NCBI GenBank assembly: GCA_038496675.1
Contig: CM076668.1
Coordinates: 18,987,580 to 19,051,579, forward strand
Reading direction: 5' to 3'
DNA from: Rachycentron canadum
Lineage: Eukaryota; Chordata; Actinopteri; Carangiformes; Rachycentridae
Length of the DNA: 64,000 nt
The notes under the pieces were generated by a model. The model ran no database searches, was not told the DNA's origin, and worked only from the letters and a program-made list of their open reading frames with translations. The translations under genes and the position numbers were made by a program. Shown piece after piece: positions 1 to 13,486 of this stretch (position 1 is its first letter; each line of letters starts with the position of its first letter).

Positions 1-974
1 TTAGACAATATTCAACAGTTTAATTTAGCAAACGTCTGCTGTATCATCATTAATCACATTATGCCATAGATATCAATATTATTATTATTATTCTTCAACA
101 TCTTTAAAACAGATTTTCATTTTTTTTCATGTGATTGTGATTCAGCTTTTGTCCTGTTGTCTGTTTGCCAACAAGTCAAGGACTGAAAAAAACATTTAAC
201 TTCATTTATAGACAAATTAACAGTGCATTTATATCATCAATGTCAAAGGAAATTTATTACATAGTATATATATTAGATAGTTATATAATAGTTATTCTAA
301 TGAGGTCAAACGCAGCAACAACATCAACACAAAGCGACTCCCTCCTGAATCACCATCAAGTATATGGAGACATAAACAACGTGAGCCGTGGTTATGAATG
401 GATTCATTCAGCTGTTCTAATCATCAGTTAAACATAAAGCTCCTCTGTTCACCCCAACTGAACCACAACCAGGGCTTCAACCATCTGAAGACCGTGTCCA
501 GCACACCGCCTGCCCAGCTCCACCCCCTGAGAAAATGACCATGATTCCCGCTCTGTGGTTTCCAGGATAACAGCACTTTGTCTGGGGTGCGGTTACAAAG
601 CCAAGGGGCCGTGTTCAGAGGTAACTGAAGAGTTGCCGACACAGCAGAGTGTAAGAAAGCAACCGAACCCAAAGACCACGACGGGGACAAAGCTGTGGTT
701 TGGTTTCATCCCTCGTCTTCTTCTCTTATCTTTGTCTCCTTTTCATTAATTCCTGTGGCTTCTTCTGCCTCCTTTCTGTCTGCCAGGCTTTAAATTATGT
801 TTCTGAGGGTTTTACTGTCATGATGAGATCAATTCAAGGAGAGTGTGAGTTGGCCCCAGTCCATTCCCTCATACCCCTCGAGGTATTTGGTTATGCAGCC
901 AGTCTTGTGATCTCTACTTCAACTGCCACGCCAACACAATGGAGGGGAAAAGTGATGTTTGAAGTCAAGTCAAT

Positions 975-1030
975 TTTTGTTTGTATAGCACCAATTCACA
1001 AGAGAAGCTGTCTCAAAGCACTTTCCAAAT
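975..1030 (-). repeat. retroelement 3'-tail-like repeat
   Basis: The plus strand reads TTTGTATAGCACCAATTCAC then TCTCAAAGCACTTTCC, a pattern recurrent in fish genomes as the 3' end of non-LTR elements, here inserted on the minus strand. The family is not named from sequence alone. Confidence 0.5.
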
Positions 1031-1269
1031 AGTCAGCACGTTCAAGTCTGAGGCCTTGGTTCTCAGCTGGAAAGGTGTGGGGGCTCCGTCTGAGTAAGGG
1101 GTGAACTACTGCCCCAAGTGAAGGAGTAGAGTAGACCTAAGTTGTTCCAGAGTGAAGATGGAGCAGGAGGCCGACAGATGGATGGGAGCAGTGTCAGCAG
1201 TGATGTGGACCTTGTACCAGACCGTTGTGGTGAAGAAGCAGTTTAGCTTCGATCTCTGTTCCAACACTC

Positions 1270-1655
1270 ACCTGCGGTCATGAGCTTTGGGAAGTGGCTG
1301 AAAGAACTCGATTGTGGATGCTGAAATGGGTTTCCTCCATCGGGTGGCCTGGCTCAGCCTGAGACATAAGGTGAGGGGCTCTGACATCTGGAGGGAACTC
1401 GGAGTACAGCTGCTGCTCCTTCACGTCAGAAGCAGCTAGTTGCGGTGGTTCGAGCACCTGATAAGGAGGCTTTCCACACATGTCCAACTGGGAGGAGGCC
1501 TTGGGCCAGAACTTGCTGAAGGGACTACATATCCCATCTGGACTGGGAGCGACTTGCTCCCCCAGGAGCAGCTGGAAAGTGTTGCTGGGGAGAGGGAGGT
1601 CTGAATTCCCTCTTAGCCTCCAGATAAGAGGAAGAAAATGGATGGATGGACTTTC
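1270..1655 (+). repeat. common teleost interspersed repeat with ATGG tail
   Basis: Contains a degraded version of a block seen very often in fish genomes (TGGGTTTCCTCCATCGGGTG ... GAGCTCGGAGTA-like ... GAAGAAAATGGATGGATGGA). The ATGG tail ends at about 1650. It explains the overlapping open frames here, none of which looks like a host gene. Confidence 0.6.
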
Positions 1656-2141
1656 CAAATGGAGCAGGTCTAAACCTTCCTGTTATAATATTATTTCCAG
1701 AGACCCAACAATTCCCACCATGAGCAGCACTTGGCAACAGTGACAGGAAAAACTTCCTTTTAAGAGGCAGAAAACCTCGAGCAGAACCAGACTCAGGGTG
1801 GGCGCCATCGGCCTCGACCGGTTGGATGAGAGAGAGAGAGAGAGTGATGAGACTATCAGCAATGACAAGAGTGTTAATGGTAACTGTAAGCATAGTGAAC
1901 ATAAACTGTTTTCAGTGCATATGTGTTGCAGGTGGCCACTTCCCATGGTGTAGAGGTGTGACCCCAGAGTTAAAGCTGCTGTAATCAATACTTTATCAAC
2001 AGTGGATCAAATCTATGTTTGATTTCAAAGGGGTCATTCATAGTGATTTTACATCCTGCAGCTGTTCTGGTTCTGTACTGTTCTTGCCTCTCATCAACCT
2101 GGTTTCCAGCAGCTCTTCTCGGCCTCAGACAGCAGGCTGAG

Positions 2142-2145
<4 letters not shown>

Positions 2146-2178
<33 letters not shown>
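2146..2178 (+). repeat. (CAG)n trinucleotide tract
   Basis: About eleven uninterrupted CAG units within htra1 intron 4. It gives poly-Ala/poly-Gln frames that are not genes. Confidence 0.9.
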
Positions 2179-2179
<1 letters not shown>

Positions 2180-2499
2180 GCCAGGCTTATTTCCATCAGG
2201 TCGGCACAAACAACACTGTTTCTCTGTGTCTGCTGGATGTGTTTGCACTCTCTAACTTCCACGTCGTGTTTACAGTTTGTTGCACTGCCCCCAAGAGGCC
2301 GAAAGGAAACTTTTCTGTGTTTATAGCTTCCCCTTTTTATGTAGAGTTTATATTTTTAGTTTGCAGCTCAGTTGGTCTTTAACATGTATTGTGCGCCCCT
2401 CCCTCAGCAGGGACAGGTCTTTTCCACCAAAGACCTTTTGACATGTCACAACTCGCCAAGGACCTGAGAGGAGCAGGAAGTGTTGAAATATTAAAAACA

Positions 2500-2795
2500 C
2501 AAACTCAAAACTCAGCTTTTCAACCTGGCTTCCAATTGAATTAGTTTTTAGTCGTTGGTCATTTTATTTCATTCACTTATTGTACTTTACTCTATTTTTA
2601 TCTGTTCTTTGAATATTAATGATCTCATTTGTTTTTATTTGCCAATGTTATTAGAGCTTTTTAAATCTATTTTATTGTATCTGTGAGCTTTCCTGCTTGA
2701 TTTGTCCTTTTCTTTTTCACCTTGTCAGTCTGTGAAGCACTTTGAGCTGTATGAAAAGTGCTATATGAATAAAGTTTGATTGATTGACAGGTCTA
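2500..2795 (+). repeat. LINE/SINE-type 3' end
   Basis: AT-rich sequence ending GAAGCACTTTGAGCTGTATG, AAAAGTGCTATATGAATAAA and a TTGATTGATTG tail. The GCACTTTGAG ... GTGCTATATAAATAAA motif with a short tandem tail is typical of teleost non-LTR elements. The family is not assigned. Confidence 0.6.
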
Positions 2796-3689
2796 AATGT
2801 CTCCTCATTGAACATAACCCATAAAAAAAACAAAACGTGCAAAAGCAATGAAAGTCGTCTTTTCCGTGCGGTTTCTTGTTTTGTCTCCTTTGTCTCTTCT
2901 CTCTCTTTCATGCAGGGCAGAACCAGACCTTTCAGTCATCTGGTTAAACAAACAGAAGTTTTGCCAACTCTCTGAGGAATTCACTGAGGGGATAAAGCCT
3001 GTGGACTGAACAATAATACCAGGAATTTCACTTTCTGTGCGAAGCTAATTAATTATGTGATAACATCAGATATCTTTCTTCTTCAGATTATCTGTATGTG
3101 AACCTGTGTAAATCTAAAATGACAGAGTATACGTGGCAGTGTTTCCATAGTAAATAGTCGTATTAGTGGTAGCATCAGGATCAGATGCTGCTGCATTGCC
3201 CTGCAGGCGTCCTGGATCCATAAATCCTCTGAGCTGATCAGACCGGCTGAGAGCGGTTTCCATAAGCTGCTCGTGGACACGTGTCATGGAAAATGATCGA
3301 TGCTGGATCAAGGTGGAATATCGCTGCAAGGTTTTACTGGATGAGTCAAGATTCAGAACAGCACCAAACAGCTCCTGAGCTCAGAGGACGCCTGGCTCAG
3401 CCCAAACACACTCGAGCAATGAGGAACTACTGAGTAAATTACATTTATCTGACTTTTTTTTAGTTAATTGATATATTCCTGCCCCTCTGAGCTGACATTT
3501 AGTCTTCTTCATATCACAGTGCTGTTATCATAAAGATCCTGTCTGATCTCTGTCTCCTGCTCATTCCAGCCCTGACTGGTTAATCTGATGCTCCACATGC
3601 AGTGACTGAGCTGCGTCTTCTGAAGGTCCCTGCACACCCACACAGGTGTTTTCAATCAGCTCCAACCAGCAGAAGTAGTCAGGTGTTGG

Positions 3690-4010
3690 GTGAAGCTTCC
3701 ACCCATCCATTCTCTGTCCCTTATCCTGACAGGGTGGCAGGAGGGCTGGAGCCAGCTGACACTGGGTGAGGGTGGGGTGCAGCCAGGTCTCCAGTCCATC
3801 ACAGGACCAACCAGAGACACACAGCCACCAACCAACTCACACCTATGGGCAAGTCACCATTTAACCTGACCTGAACCTGGAGAACCTGGAACTGGAGGGG
3901 AACCCACTCAGGCACAGGGAGAACATGGGTAGAAAAGGGACCTGGGTTCAAATCCAAAACCTTCTTGCTGTAACCACTGCACCACCGTGCCCCTTTGCCC
4001 CTTGGGCAGA
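3690..4010 (+). repeat. interspersed repeat with gene-like GGGTTCAAATCC motif
   Basis: Begins CCATCCATTCTCTGTCCCTT and runs through the CCAGTCCATCACAGG, GGGAGAACATGGG and TAACCACTGCACCACCGTGC blocks common to many fish genomes. Related, diverged copies lie at 14575-14820 (opposite strand) and 24860-25075. Confidence 0.65.
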
Positions 4011-5250
4011 GCAAACACTGCCACCACACTCACTCTTATCTATATACTGGAGGTTTTAAAAACAGCTGCAGAAACAACATCATAGGAGCAACTAGAACAA
4101 ACACTTATCTACCCTGAATCTGCAGCTACATGTCTGTTTCATCTACAAACACTTTACTGCCTATTACACAAAGGCTGTTCAACACTGTGAACGCACACAT
4201 CAAGGTGACTGAGACGATTACAAGGATGTTCCAGAGAGATCTGAACCAGTTAACTGTCACCACCACCAGAGTCAGATAGCGTTTATGGTTCAGCTTTGAC
4301 CTTTTGCACTCACCATATTTTGCACACACACATTTTTCTGTGCAATGGTCAATTAAAAGAGGCTGTGCACTTCAGGGACACTGGTATTTGTAGTAAACAA
4401 ACATGAGTCCTGACAGGTATAAATAAACCTGCTTGTTAATGCACAACTTTCAACACTTTTAAATTAGCAGGCAGGTCGTAAACAAATTACCTTCAGACCA
4501 TTATACTGTGAGGAAACATGGGGCCACAGGCATCACAGAGCAGACACACAGTTTCATCATACAACACATGCTATGTAACGGGCTATGAAAGAGTGTGTGT
4601 GTGTTGGCCTGGGATGGATGTGTGCGAGGGTGGGGGAGTGTAAATCTTCATCTTTAGTACAGTTGCCTCTTGGTTTTGTGTGCATGTAAACCACAAACCA
4701 CAAGTGCTGAGCAATTTGCAGATTTCTGCACAATTTCATCCCCTGAGCTCCGGCCACACCCGCCGCTCGGTTCCTGACATGCCGAGGAAAACCATGATTG
4801 TTTCTGTCTGACCAGCAAACGTGAACTCACATCCTGCACTTGTCAGTGTCAGTGTGTGTGTGTGTGTTTGTGTATCTGAACTCAGTCTATCTGTCAAATT
4901 TCGCATCTAAATTTAAAAAAACAGCAAATAAACACAGCAGCAATTTGAGTTAAGAAACAGGAGAAAACATTAAAGCTTTTGTTTGGCATCTGTTAAATCT
5001 GTAAACAGTGAAGTGTGTGAATTAGTGGGAATCTATCAGTTAGAGCTGGGAGATTCAAATCTATGGTTTAGCCAGCTCCTCCCTGAGCTTCCGTAGTGAA
5101 TAGCTCTCTTCAGACACAGGTGAAATATCAACATAGCAGCATGTGCTCATAAAAGTGAAGAGTTCCCAAAAGGCTGCGTCTCCTCATCTGGAGTTCAGTT
5201 TTTAATGTCTGATCTCGAGTCACTGTCCTTTGCCAAAAGTCTGTCTGAAC

Positions 5251-5510
5251 CATAGACTCTGGGTCTGTAAACTGAGGCCAATATCAAAGAGCCTTGAACC
5301 TTCATCCTCTCTAATGACCATCAGGGGGCGACTCCACTGGTTAAGAAGTCAGATTGTATTGAAGTCTATGGGAAAATGTCCCTAGCGGGTCAGCTCCACC
5401 CCTCACTCCTCCTCAGCTCCACTTTCTCCTCCAAATATGGTTTCTACTGGTTTAAAAAAACCAAGAGACCAGAAGCTCACAGACTGATGGTGGCGTCACG
5501 GTGGGTTGAC
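5251..5510 (+). repeat. dispersed repeat family A, copy 1
   Basis: Starts CATAGACTCTGGGTCTG and contains CAGGGGGCGACTCCACTGG and AGATTGTATTGAAGTCTATG. Internal part deleted relative to the copy at 6985-7415. A non-autonomous element shared with five other copies in the window. Confidence 0.75.
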
Positions 5511-6984
5511 AATTAGTGGAAATTTAAAGCGGCATTAATTTATTCCAGCGTCTCCAACAGAGGCAGTGTGAGCGGCAACTGCCCTGAAACAGCTAAGATT
5601 GAGCTAACATCAGCAGAATCATTTTCCCATTGTACCCCATGGAAATCACCAGTATCCCTGTGTTCAGGTGTCTCATGTTTACAAAACCTTTGTCTATACA
5701 GGGCTAACAGCTTAGTCAGCTGTTGACTGAGTAATCAGGGTATTTCTGTGGCGGCTGTGGTCTTTACTTAGCTTTAATGAAGAGCCAATATACTGTGAAG
5801 ACCAGCGCTGCTCTCAGTCATTAGTGAGGGGAGCTTCACTGTTTCACTGTTTGTACAATGACTGAACTCCTCTAATTCATACGGACACATTTTTAATACC
5901 TGAACATTTGTAAAATTATAGTCATTATTAAAGCCATGTCTCTGAAGGAAGTGAAACAAAACTTTATCCCGTCTTTAAATTGAGCCGAAACCAAAACCCC
6001 GCCTTTGAGTGTTTGTGTGACCTGCTGGAAACATCTCAACAGCCCCTGTCTAAAAAGCTTGCTGCTGGCTGATGGTAATTCAACATGGCAGGAAGGATGT
6101 TTGTGTATAAATGGCACTAGCAGGTCTGAACGTGTCCTCGTGACGGACTGCAGGGGGCTAACACAAATTTTACCCTCTCAGTTTTCATTATTGTATTAAG
6201 TTATTTATTGTTGTGTCTGTGTATATTGAATTATATTTTAAGGTGCAAAATGAAGGCTTTGTGCGGTCCTCCTCAGTTATTTAACACATATCAGGGCCTT
6301 AAAAGACAGTGTTGTGAGTTGCGTAACGCATCCTGTCTTCTTTCATAACAACAGCTGGGCTTGATTTCCTTTCATTCAGTGGCTGTTTTCTCTTATTCTG
6401 CTGATTTGCAGATGTACAACTTTGATCAACGTTAATTTAAAAGCTTCTTTTGAAAGCTTTGGGTCTTTATTTTGGTTCCTAAATTTGGGATTAGGTTTCA
6501 GTACATTCAGTCTAACGTATACTTTGGTGAGATTTTTGCAATTTCCTCGTGTCTGATGCTGCACAGGAAGCAGCAGCTCTGACCGCCCAAGGTCGCCGCA
6601 CAAATCAGACACACTGAGCTTTTTATGCTGAAAATCTTTTTTCCGTGATCGAGATTTCGTGGGAAACCTTCCTTTCCTGAGCTGAACTCTGTCGTCAACA
6701 AAACTAAGTGCTGTGACAAAATGAAAACCCAGATTAACCCACATGAAAACACTTCCTGTCTCCTAACCTGCTCCACAGATCTCCACTTTCATGAGTCATG
6801 ATATTGTTGAGCTGAGACGCTTCGGCTCAAATTAAAACCAGTTAATGTTGATGAAAAGCAGATTCCCCAGAGGGCAATAAGCACCTGAATGTACCAGGGT
6901 GGTTTGGAAAGAGAAGAGAAGAAGATATTTAATGTGTCCCATCAGTTTTTGGGTTTGTTGGCCTAGTTGTGTATTGTTGTGTTG

Positions 6985-7415
6985 ACTAGTGTCAACCCAC
7001 CTGTCGGCCATCTTGGTTTTTTGAAACCAATAGAAACCTTCTGGTCTCTTGGTTTTTTTAAACCAGTAGAAACCATCTTTGGAGGAGAAGGTGGAGCTGA
7101 GGAGGAGTGAGGGGTGGAGCTGACCTGCTCTGTCCTCTATCCTGATTGGGTGGTACAGTCTGTCAATCACACAGTAGCCACGCCCCCTAATCCATCCCCT
7201 GCTTTCTGGTCTATTTTCCTCTAAATGGACCATCATTTAAAAAATGAACATCATGTTGTATTGAAGACTTGAAACTAGAGACTGAGACCATAAACTCATT
7301 AGGAAAACGTTTACTGAGCTAATAAATCAAGGAGAAGTAGGGACATTTTCCCATAGACTTCAATACAATCTGACTTCTTTAACAACCAGTGGAGTCGCCC
7401 CCTACTTCAGTGTTA
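6985..7415 (-). repeat. dispersed repeat family A, copy 2 (fullest)
   Basis: Reverse orientation. Reads GTCAACCCACCTGTCGGCCA at its left end and CCAGTGGAGTCGCCCCCTAC at its right end, with the CACGCCCCCTAATCCATCCC block between. The longest copy in the window. Confidence 0.75.
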
Positions 7416-7662
7416 TCAAGTGAAGTTCTTGGATGCCACATGAACAAGCGTATCAAGGGAATCTGTGATTCCTATAATCTATGATTTCATAAAATCCAAG
7501 TATTAAATAATTGGATTAAATAGTTGGACTAAGCGAAGATATTCATCTCCTTTTCTCTGTAAACAATAGAAAACTCCAAATTTTGGAGACAAAACAGAAA
7601 TATGAAGAGGAAATTATCATTCATCGTCTAAACCATCAAGTATAGAAGAGGGAAGGGCTCAC

Positions 7663-7752
7663 CGGAACGTCGATCTTGATCAGAGCGATGTCAGCCTTCT
7701 CATCCACGTCCTTGATCTTTGCATCAAAGGTGGCTCCGCTCTTCAGCTCCAC
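7663..7752 (-). CDS. htra1: htra1 coding exon 4 (catalytic aspartate)
   Basis: Encodes VELKSGATFDAKIKDVDEKA followed by DIALIKIDVP. The Asp of ADIALIKI is the second triad residue. Acceptor TCCTCCAG, donor GTGAGC. 90 nt, phase 0. The next exon expected on this strand is not within 1-7662. Confidence 0.95.
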
Positions 7753-10700
7753 CTGGAGGAAGAGGAGAAAAGACCAAAGGCAGCGCAAGAGTTTATTCAT
7801 CAAGACTTTGAACTGATCAAAAAATGACAAAATCACATTACATGTACATTAATGTTGTTGTTTGTTGTTGTTTGCTGTTTTTCTTTACATACCTTCACTC
7901 TGTGCTTGTTGGCCACGACGTGGGCGTTGGTGACAATGAGTCCGTCCTCTGACACAACGAACCCCGAGCCGCTGGCCACCGCCACCTCCCGCTTCGAAAA
8001 TATCATCCTGAGCAGACAGAGGGAGAGACGGCTCTCTGACTAACATCCTCAAATAACAGCAGGAGGACACATCAATTAATGAGGTATAATGAGGAGTAAT
8101 CTTAAAGACTGTGGACAAGGAAGTTGTCAGCTCTAACATTCACCGTTTAGCACATGATAAAAAGTCTGGTGACATAACGTTCTGACAGCTTCGAGGTAAA
8201 ACTCAATATTTAACCTCACCCCAGTTTCATGTGGTAATGGTAGCCATCTTGGCCTGAATGCACCCAGATGGGAAAATCCCTGTCTTTTCCATTTTTCTTA
8301 TTCTGCCAACATTATGTGAATGCATGAGGATAACCGCTGCTCAAGTGGCATTGAATGCTACATGACTGGGACACTGGGAAGAGCAGGATCATTCACAATG
8401 TGTGAATGTGTGAAGTTGCCTCAGGTCATTTTTCTTACTTGCGGTACAGTTCGATGTGAACGACAGCAGGTGCGATCTTCTCCACCACGTCAGCGATGAA
8501 GTTGTACTTGTAACGAAGGCTGTCGGGGTTCTGCTGACCTGAGAGGGGGAAACACACTGTCAGTGAACTGTAACTTTGACTGAGTACTGTGGGCTCGTGT
8601 TGCCAGGTTGGAGAAAAACGTCTGAGTCTGTGCGAGAGCCTCATCAATCAGGTTCCATCTGAAGTGTGACAACTGTACCCGGTCATGTGATGTGACCCAA
8701 ACTGTAGCTGCCGTGTCAAACCAACTCCAGATGTTGAGTGCAGTACAGGCCCGAGAGCAGCTGTAGACTATCTGCTGCTCCCACTGATGCTTATACAACA
8801 AAGGAAATGACTCAGAGGCTAAAGAGATACAGGGAGTCAGCAGGGGAGGGATGTAAATGATGTTTTTTGACAAAACTGTAACAGTCCACACATGACCACC
8901 ACCGTCACCTTACGTAACCCCCCTTTTTGGTCTCACCCCAGAGGTGTTGCAACATCTGTCACGGCTGCAGATCTTTCTTTTCTCATTTTACTGCTCTGAC
9001 CGACTGGAACCAGTTAGGAGATGCTTTCTCCCATGTGTTCCCATGGGGCTGCAAAACATGTTTTCTCAAAGCAGAGCAGCACAAGGGACGAGACTTGAAG
9101 ACAAAGCCTTGTTTGTTTATGATGAAAACCAGAGCTGGTTCAAACACGAATAAACACGAACACCAGGGTGTTAATATAGTTTAATGTAGTTTAGTTAATT
9201 TAGTCCCTGTGATGGACTGACGATCCCAACGAACCTCGCCTGTATGTGGCCTTCACATCATCACCATCATTCCTCTAATTCCTTTAACACCCTGCAGGTG
9301 GTTCCTCAAATAACTGGAGCGTTTTGGTTATCGGCTTCACTACATAGTCAAGGCAAAGACAGCGGGGAAATTTCAACAGGAACTCGTCTATTTTTAGTCT
9401 TTAGTTCAAGACTTAAGGTTTTGTCTGACTGCTCAGCTGGTGAAGAAACAGACCTAAAACCAGTCTAAACAAAAAAAACATTCATGTTCTACTGTAATTT
9501 CTGGAAAAGGTCCAACATTACCACATTTATTTATAATTTCTTTAATTCATCCATCAGTTAAATGAATTACAACAAACTGTCCACTGTTGCTCCATAAATC
9601 AGAATAACTGTATGTTTACTTTGGACAACAATCAGCTGCTGTGATTTATGTCTGTGAACTCTTTACTGAGTTGCAGCAAATTCCTGGTATGATCTGTTAA
9701 ACATAACATGGAACATTCATTTTTCATTCACGAGAGCCTGTAAAGACATGTCTGGGTGTCTTTAGGTCAGATCTGCAGGATTCAACCTTATCTCAGCTGA
9801 TTTCATATAGTTCACCTGCATTCAGATCTTATCACAGTCGAGCCTTTAACCTTGTTCATCACAGTGGAGCTGATAAAACTTTTCTGTCTCCCAAACAAAC
9901 CAGCAGCAGCTTGTTCTGTAACCTCATGTTTGTTTTATTCCTTATTAATTAATAATAAGAAGTTATTTTTCATTTCTTCAAATCAAGGCTGGAGTTGTAA
10001 AATTCTTGAGTTGAGTCTGACTCACATCCAGGCTCCAGTCTGTCTCAAGTCTGACTCACAGGGACTGAGTCTGCACCTCTGCTGCAAACCGATGATGGCG
10101 ATTTTTCTGAGGACCTCCTCTTCCTCGAGTTTCTGACTGAGCAGCTGTTTGTTGTGAATGTTCACTTCAGCCTCAGCTGCACCTGACTATCTGGAAGACA
10201 CTGATGTGTTTATGTGCGTGTGTTTGGCTGGAGGACCGTGGTGGACCAGCTGCTGCAGCTTTGAACTGAGCTGAATGGAGCCAGTCACATGAACCAGGAA
10301 ACATCCTTAAACAAACGCTGCAGGTGTCGGCCCCAGCACAGCATATAGTGAGGTCAGAAGAAGGTCAACTACAGTCAATGGCCATTACTCAGATGTCAGT
10401 GTCCTTGAATACACCAACAAGGACAGGTCAAAACTGTGCTCTAGTCCCCAAACAAATGCACAACGTCCTCCACAGACAGTCTTGATTTTGGTCTTTTCAG
10501 ATAAGATAAATAAAGCTCATTAACTGATCATTGATCATGAATCTGCAGCTCAGTTCAGCTCTACGAATCTCAGCCAAACTGATGGTTCATGATGGGAAAT
10601 CCTCAGCAATGATGTCATTTCTCCTTCGACACTCACCGTTGGACAAGTGGTTTTTGGTTTTTGACACAGAGCACTGATCTCCTGAAAACAGCCCCAACGT

Positions 10701-11729
10701 GCCATCCCCCAAAAACCTAATGATACCTTGTTTTGAAATCTCATTACGAGCTGGACGAGCCTGAACTGGGAAAAAATTCCTCCTGTTCCTGAAAGAGTTG
10801 AGTCACCGTGCAACCATGTTTTGTTGACACAGTATCCAAGCCTGTCAATCTGACAAACAGCCCTCAAGTCTGCACAGGAAGCAGGAAAAATAATAGAAAA
10901 ATAAGACCGGGGAAAAAAAAACAAAACATTTTGACCCCTTCAAATCTGGGTTAAATAACTGTTTGACCTAGATCTGCATCTGTTTAGGAAGTTACACAAT
11001 CGACCAATCAGCTCCAAGGGATGAATCACTACAGAAGACTTAACACTGTGCTTGTGTGACACTGACATCGTCCAGATTTCTGTCCTCAGCGAGAAATTCA
11101 AACTCCTGACAGAGAAGTGACTCAAAAACCACTCAAAAATCTCAAAAATGGGGCGAGAGAAGTTTATAAAAGGAGGAGAGGAAGAAAGGAAAGGAAGGGA
11201 GGGAGTAGGACAAGAGAAAGCGAGGGAGATCCCAATGTGAAAGGAAAAGGGAAGAGAGAAAATGAGGAGGAGATGAAGACAATACAATGACATGATTCTT
11301 TTATTGTTTTCAGACAAATAGATCAAGGATGGGAAACAGGCTACATGAGGAGAGCAAGACAGGAAGTGTGAGGAGAAGAGAAAGGTTGGAAAGAAGGAAA
11401 GAGGATGTGGGAGGAAGGAAGAGGAGAAGGGTGGAAGTTAAGAGAACAATTACTAAATTGCTAAAATAAGGAAAGATAAGGGCAGAGGAAGAGTAAACGC
11501 CCTCTCTTTTTCATTTCTCCATTCCCAGAGAGATATTCATTGATGGGAATGAAGGAGGAAGAGGGGATGAGGGAGAAGAAGAAAGAGAAAGACGTCATAA
11601 TGGGGAGATAGATGAGACGAGGGATAAACAGCAGAAGAAGAAACAGTGGGGAAAGAGTTTGACCTTGTTCAACTCCAGTCTGAATCTAACTGTACTCAGC
11701 AAACTGGTGTGGTCACAGCTGCAGCTTAA

Positions 11730-11780
<51 letters not shown>

Positions 11781-11801
11781 CATTCCTTAATATGCTTTCA
11801 T

Positions 11802-11838
<37 letters not shown>

Positions 11839-11951
11839 ACACTCACTCACTCACAGGGAAACACTGTTTGTTTTTACAGCTCAGGGCAGGCACTCAAGAC
11901 ATCCTTGCTGAGTTTCAAGACATTATGACCTTACCTTGTTGGGATAACATG

Positions 11952-12025
<74 letters not shown>

Positions 12026-13446
12026 TGTAGAGGTGGGAAACAACCTTGTTTTTAGTTCGATGCAAAATCTGACAGATCAGCAAATGGAGAGAAGCCAGAG
12101 ACAGACAGAGGAAGTGTAGACGTGTAATAAGAAAACAAATACCTGCAAATGATTGAATAAACATCAGATACTGTCCACTGATGCTGTGGGTCGTCAAAAT
12201 ATTAAAATGACCTGAAACTGAATGAGTTCAAGTTACATTCTGTCAGATTGAAACTTACCAGAACACAAAGGTCTGATCCTATAAGTCTGTTCTTTAATTT
12301 AAACTCATTTATCTCTGAGCACCTACAGGTTTCATACGATCGCATAGCAACGTTATCCAGTTTGCTAACGTTAGCCAACAAAAAAAAAATCAACTGTATC
12401 AATGTATAAAATCAACAGTTCGGCTTTTAACTTCCACATCTTTCTGAATGTGATGCTAATGATGCTAATGCTAACTCTGTAGCCTAGCTTAGCATAAACA
12501 CCAGAAACATAGGCGTTGAGGTTTTATGGGGTTTGCTGGTCAGGCCTCGAGCCTCTGCTGAGACCCTCGAACATCTGGCTTCTGACGACATTCGTCACTC
12601 AGACCCAGGTCGAGCGACTCAGCAGGGGACACGGATTTATCGGCTCCGGCTCCGATCAGCAGTGATGTGGACCTGCTCATTTTCGCCTCTTTTCCTGCTC
12701 TAAGAGCTCACTCCTCCTCCGCTGTCTGCTTGTGTGTACATGTGATGACACCGCTCCCTGCAGGGCTTCAATTAGCAGGTTCACTCGCGTTTACCAAAAC
12801 GGGCATATCTGCTAAGTTCGGTGGAAAAGAAGAGTTCTCTTGGTGCGGCATCTAGTGGCCACGGGAGGAACTGCAGCTCAACTTCAACACTCAGTATTTT
12901 CCTCTGCTCCACCCAGTCTGCAGCTCCTGAATGGAGAGAGACAGGAAACTGGGAGAGAGAGGGAGAGATTGACTGGCCGCAAATGGTCCGGCCGCTCTGG
13001 AGTCAAACCAGCAACCTCCTGCTTGGAGCATGCCCATATGGTACACACTCTAATAACTCAGCCACAGAGCGCCCCCTGCTTCCATTTTTTACGCGTGACC
13101 AGCCGCTGCCTCTCTCAGAAACTGGAGGGGCTTAGTTTTCTGGGCTCAGGGTCACAGCACAGATTCAGGACGTAGTCTCCTCCATGAATGTGTCAAATAA
13201 AGTGATGAAAGAGTCAAAGAGGTGAGAGAATACTCCCATCAATCAACAGGAGGAGGGGAGGAAACCTCAGTCTGTGTGTGTGTGTGCACTGCTGCTGAGG
13301 TCAACCAAGTTCATATCCAAAGCACACACACACACACACACCACTGGAATATTTCTGTCTTATCAAACTTCTGGCTCTGTGAGAGCAGTTATAGGCCGAC
13401 TTCCAGAGTCCTGCTCTCCCCTCAACTTTCCTGTTTATTTCTAAAG

Positions 13447-13486
<40 letters not shown>

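Larger units (their letters stand above)
1..7662 (-). other. htra1 intron 4 (partial)
   Basis: No coding exon was recognised here on either strand. The stretch holds interspersed repeats (975-1030, 1270-1655, 2500-2795, 3690-4010, 5251-5510, 6985-7415), a (CAG)n tract at 2146-2178 and a short TG tract near 4851-4869. Open frames in it show no family resemblance. It is assigned to the htra1 intron because exon 4 has a good donor at 7662 and later exons are missing. Confidence 0.7.

Noticed and set aside
1..7662. Search for htra1 exons 5-9
   Set aside because: No minus-strand match to the DMDYIQTDA, GNSGGPL or PDZ-domain segments was seen, so they are taken to be outside the window.
11736..12197. 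Frames with Cys-Val or Thr-His runs
   Set aside because: They are readings of TG/CA microsatellites, as are those at 32805, 33590, 34382, 37124 and 49818.
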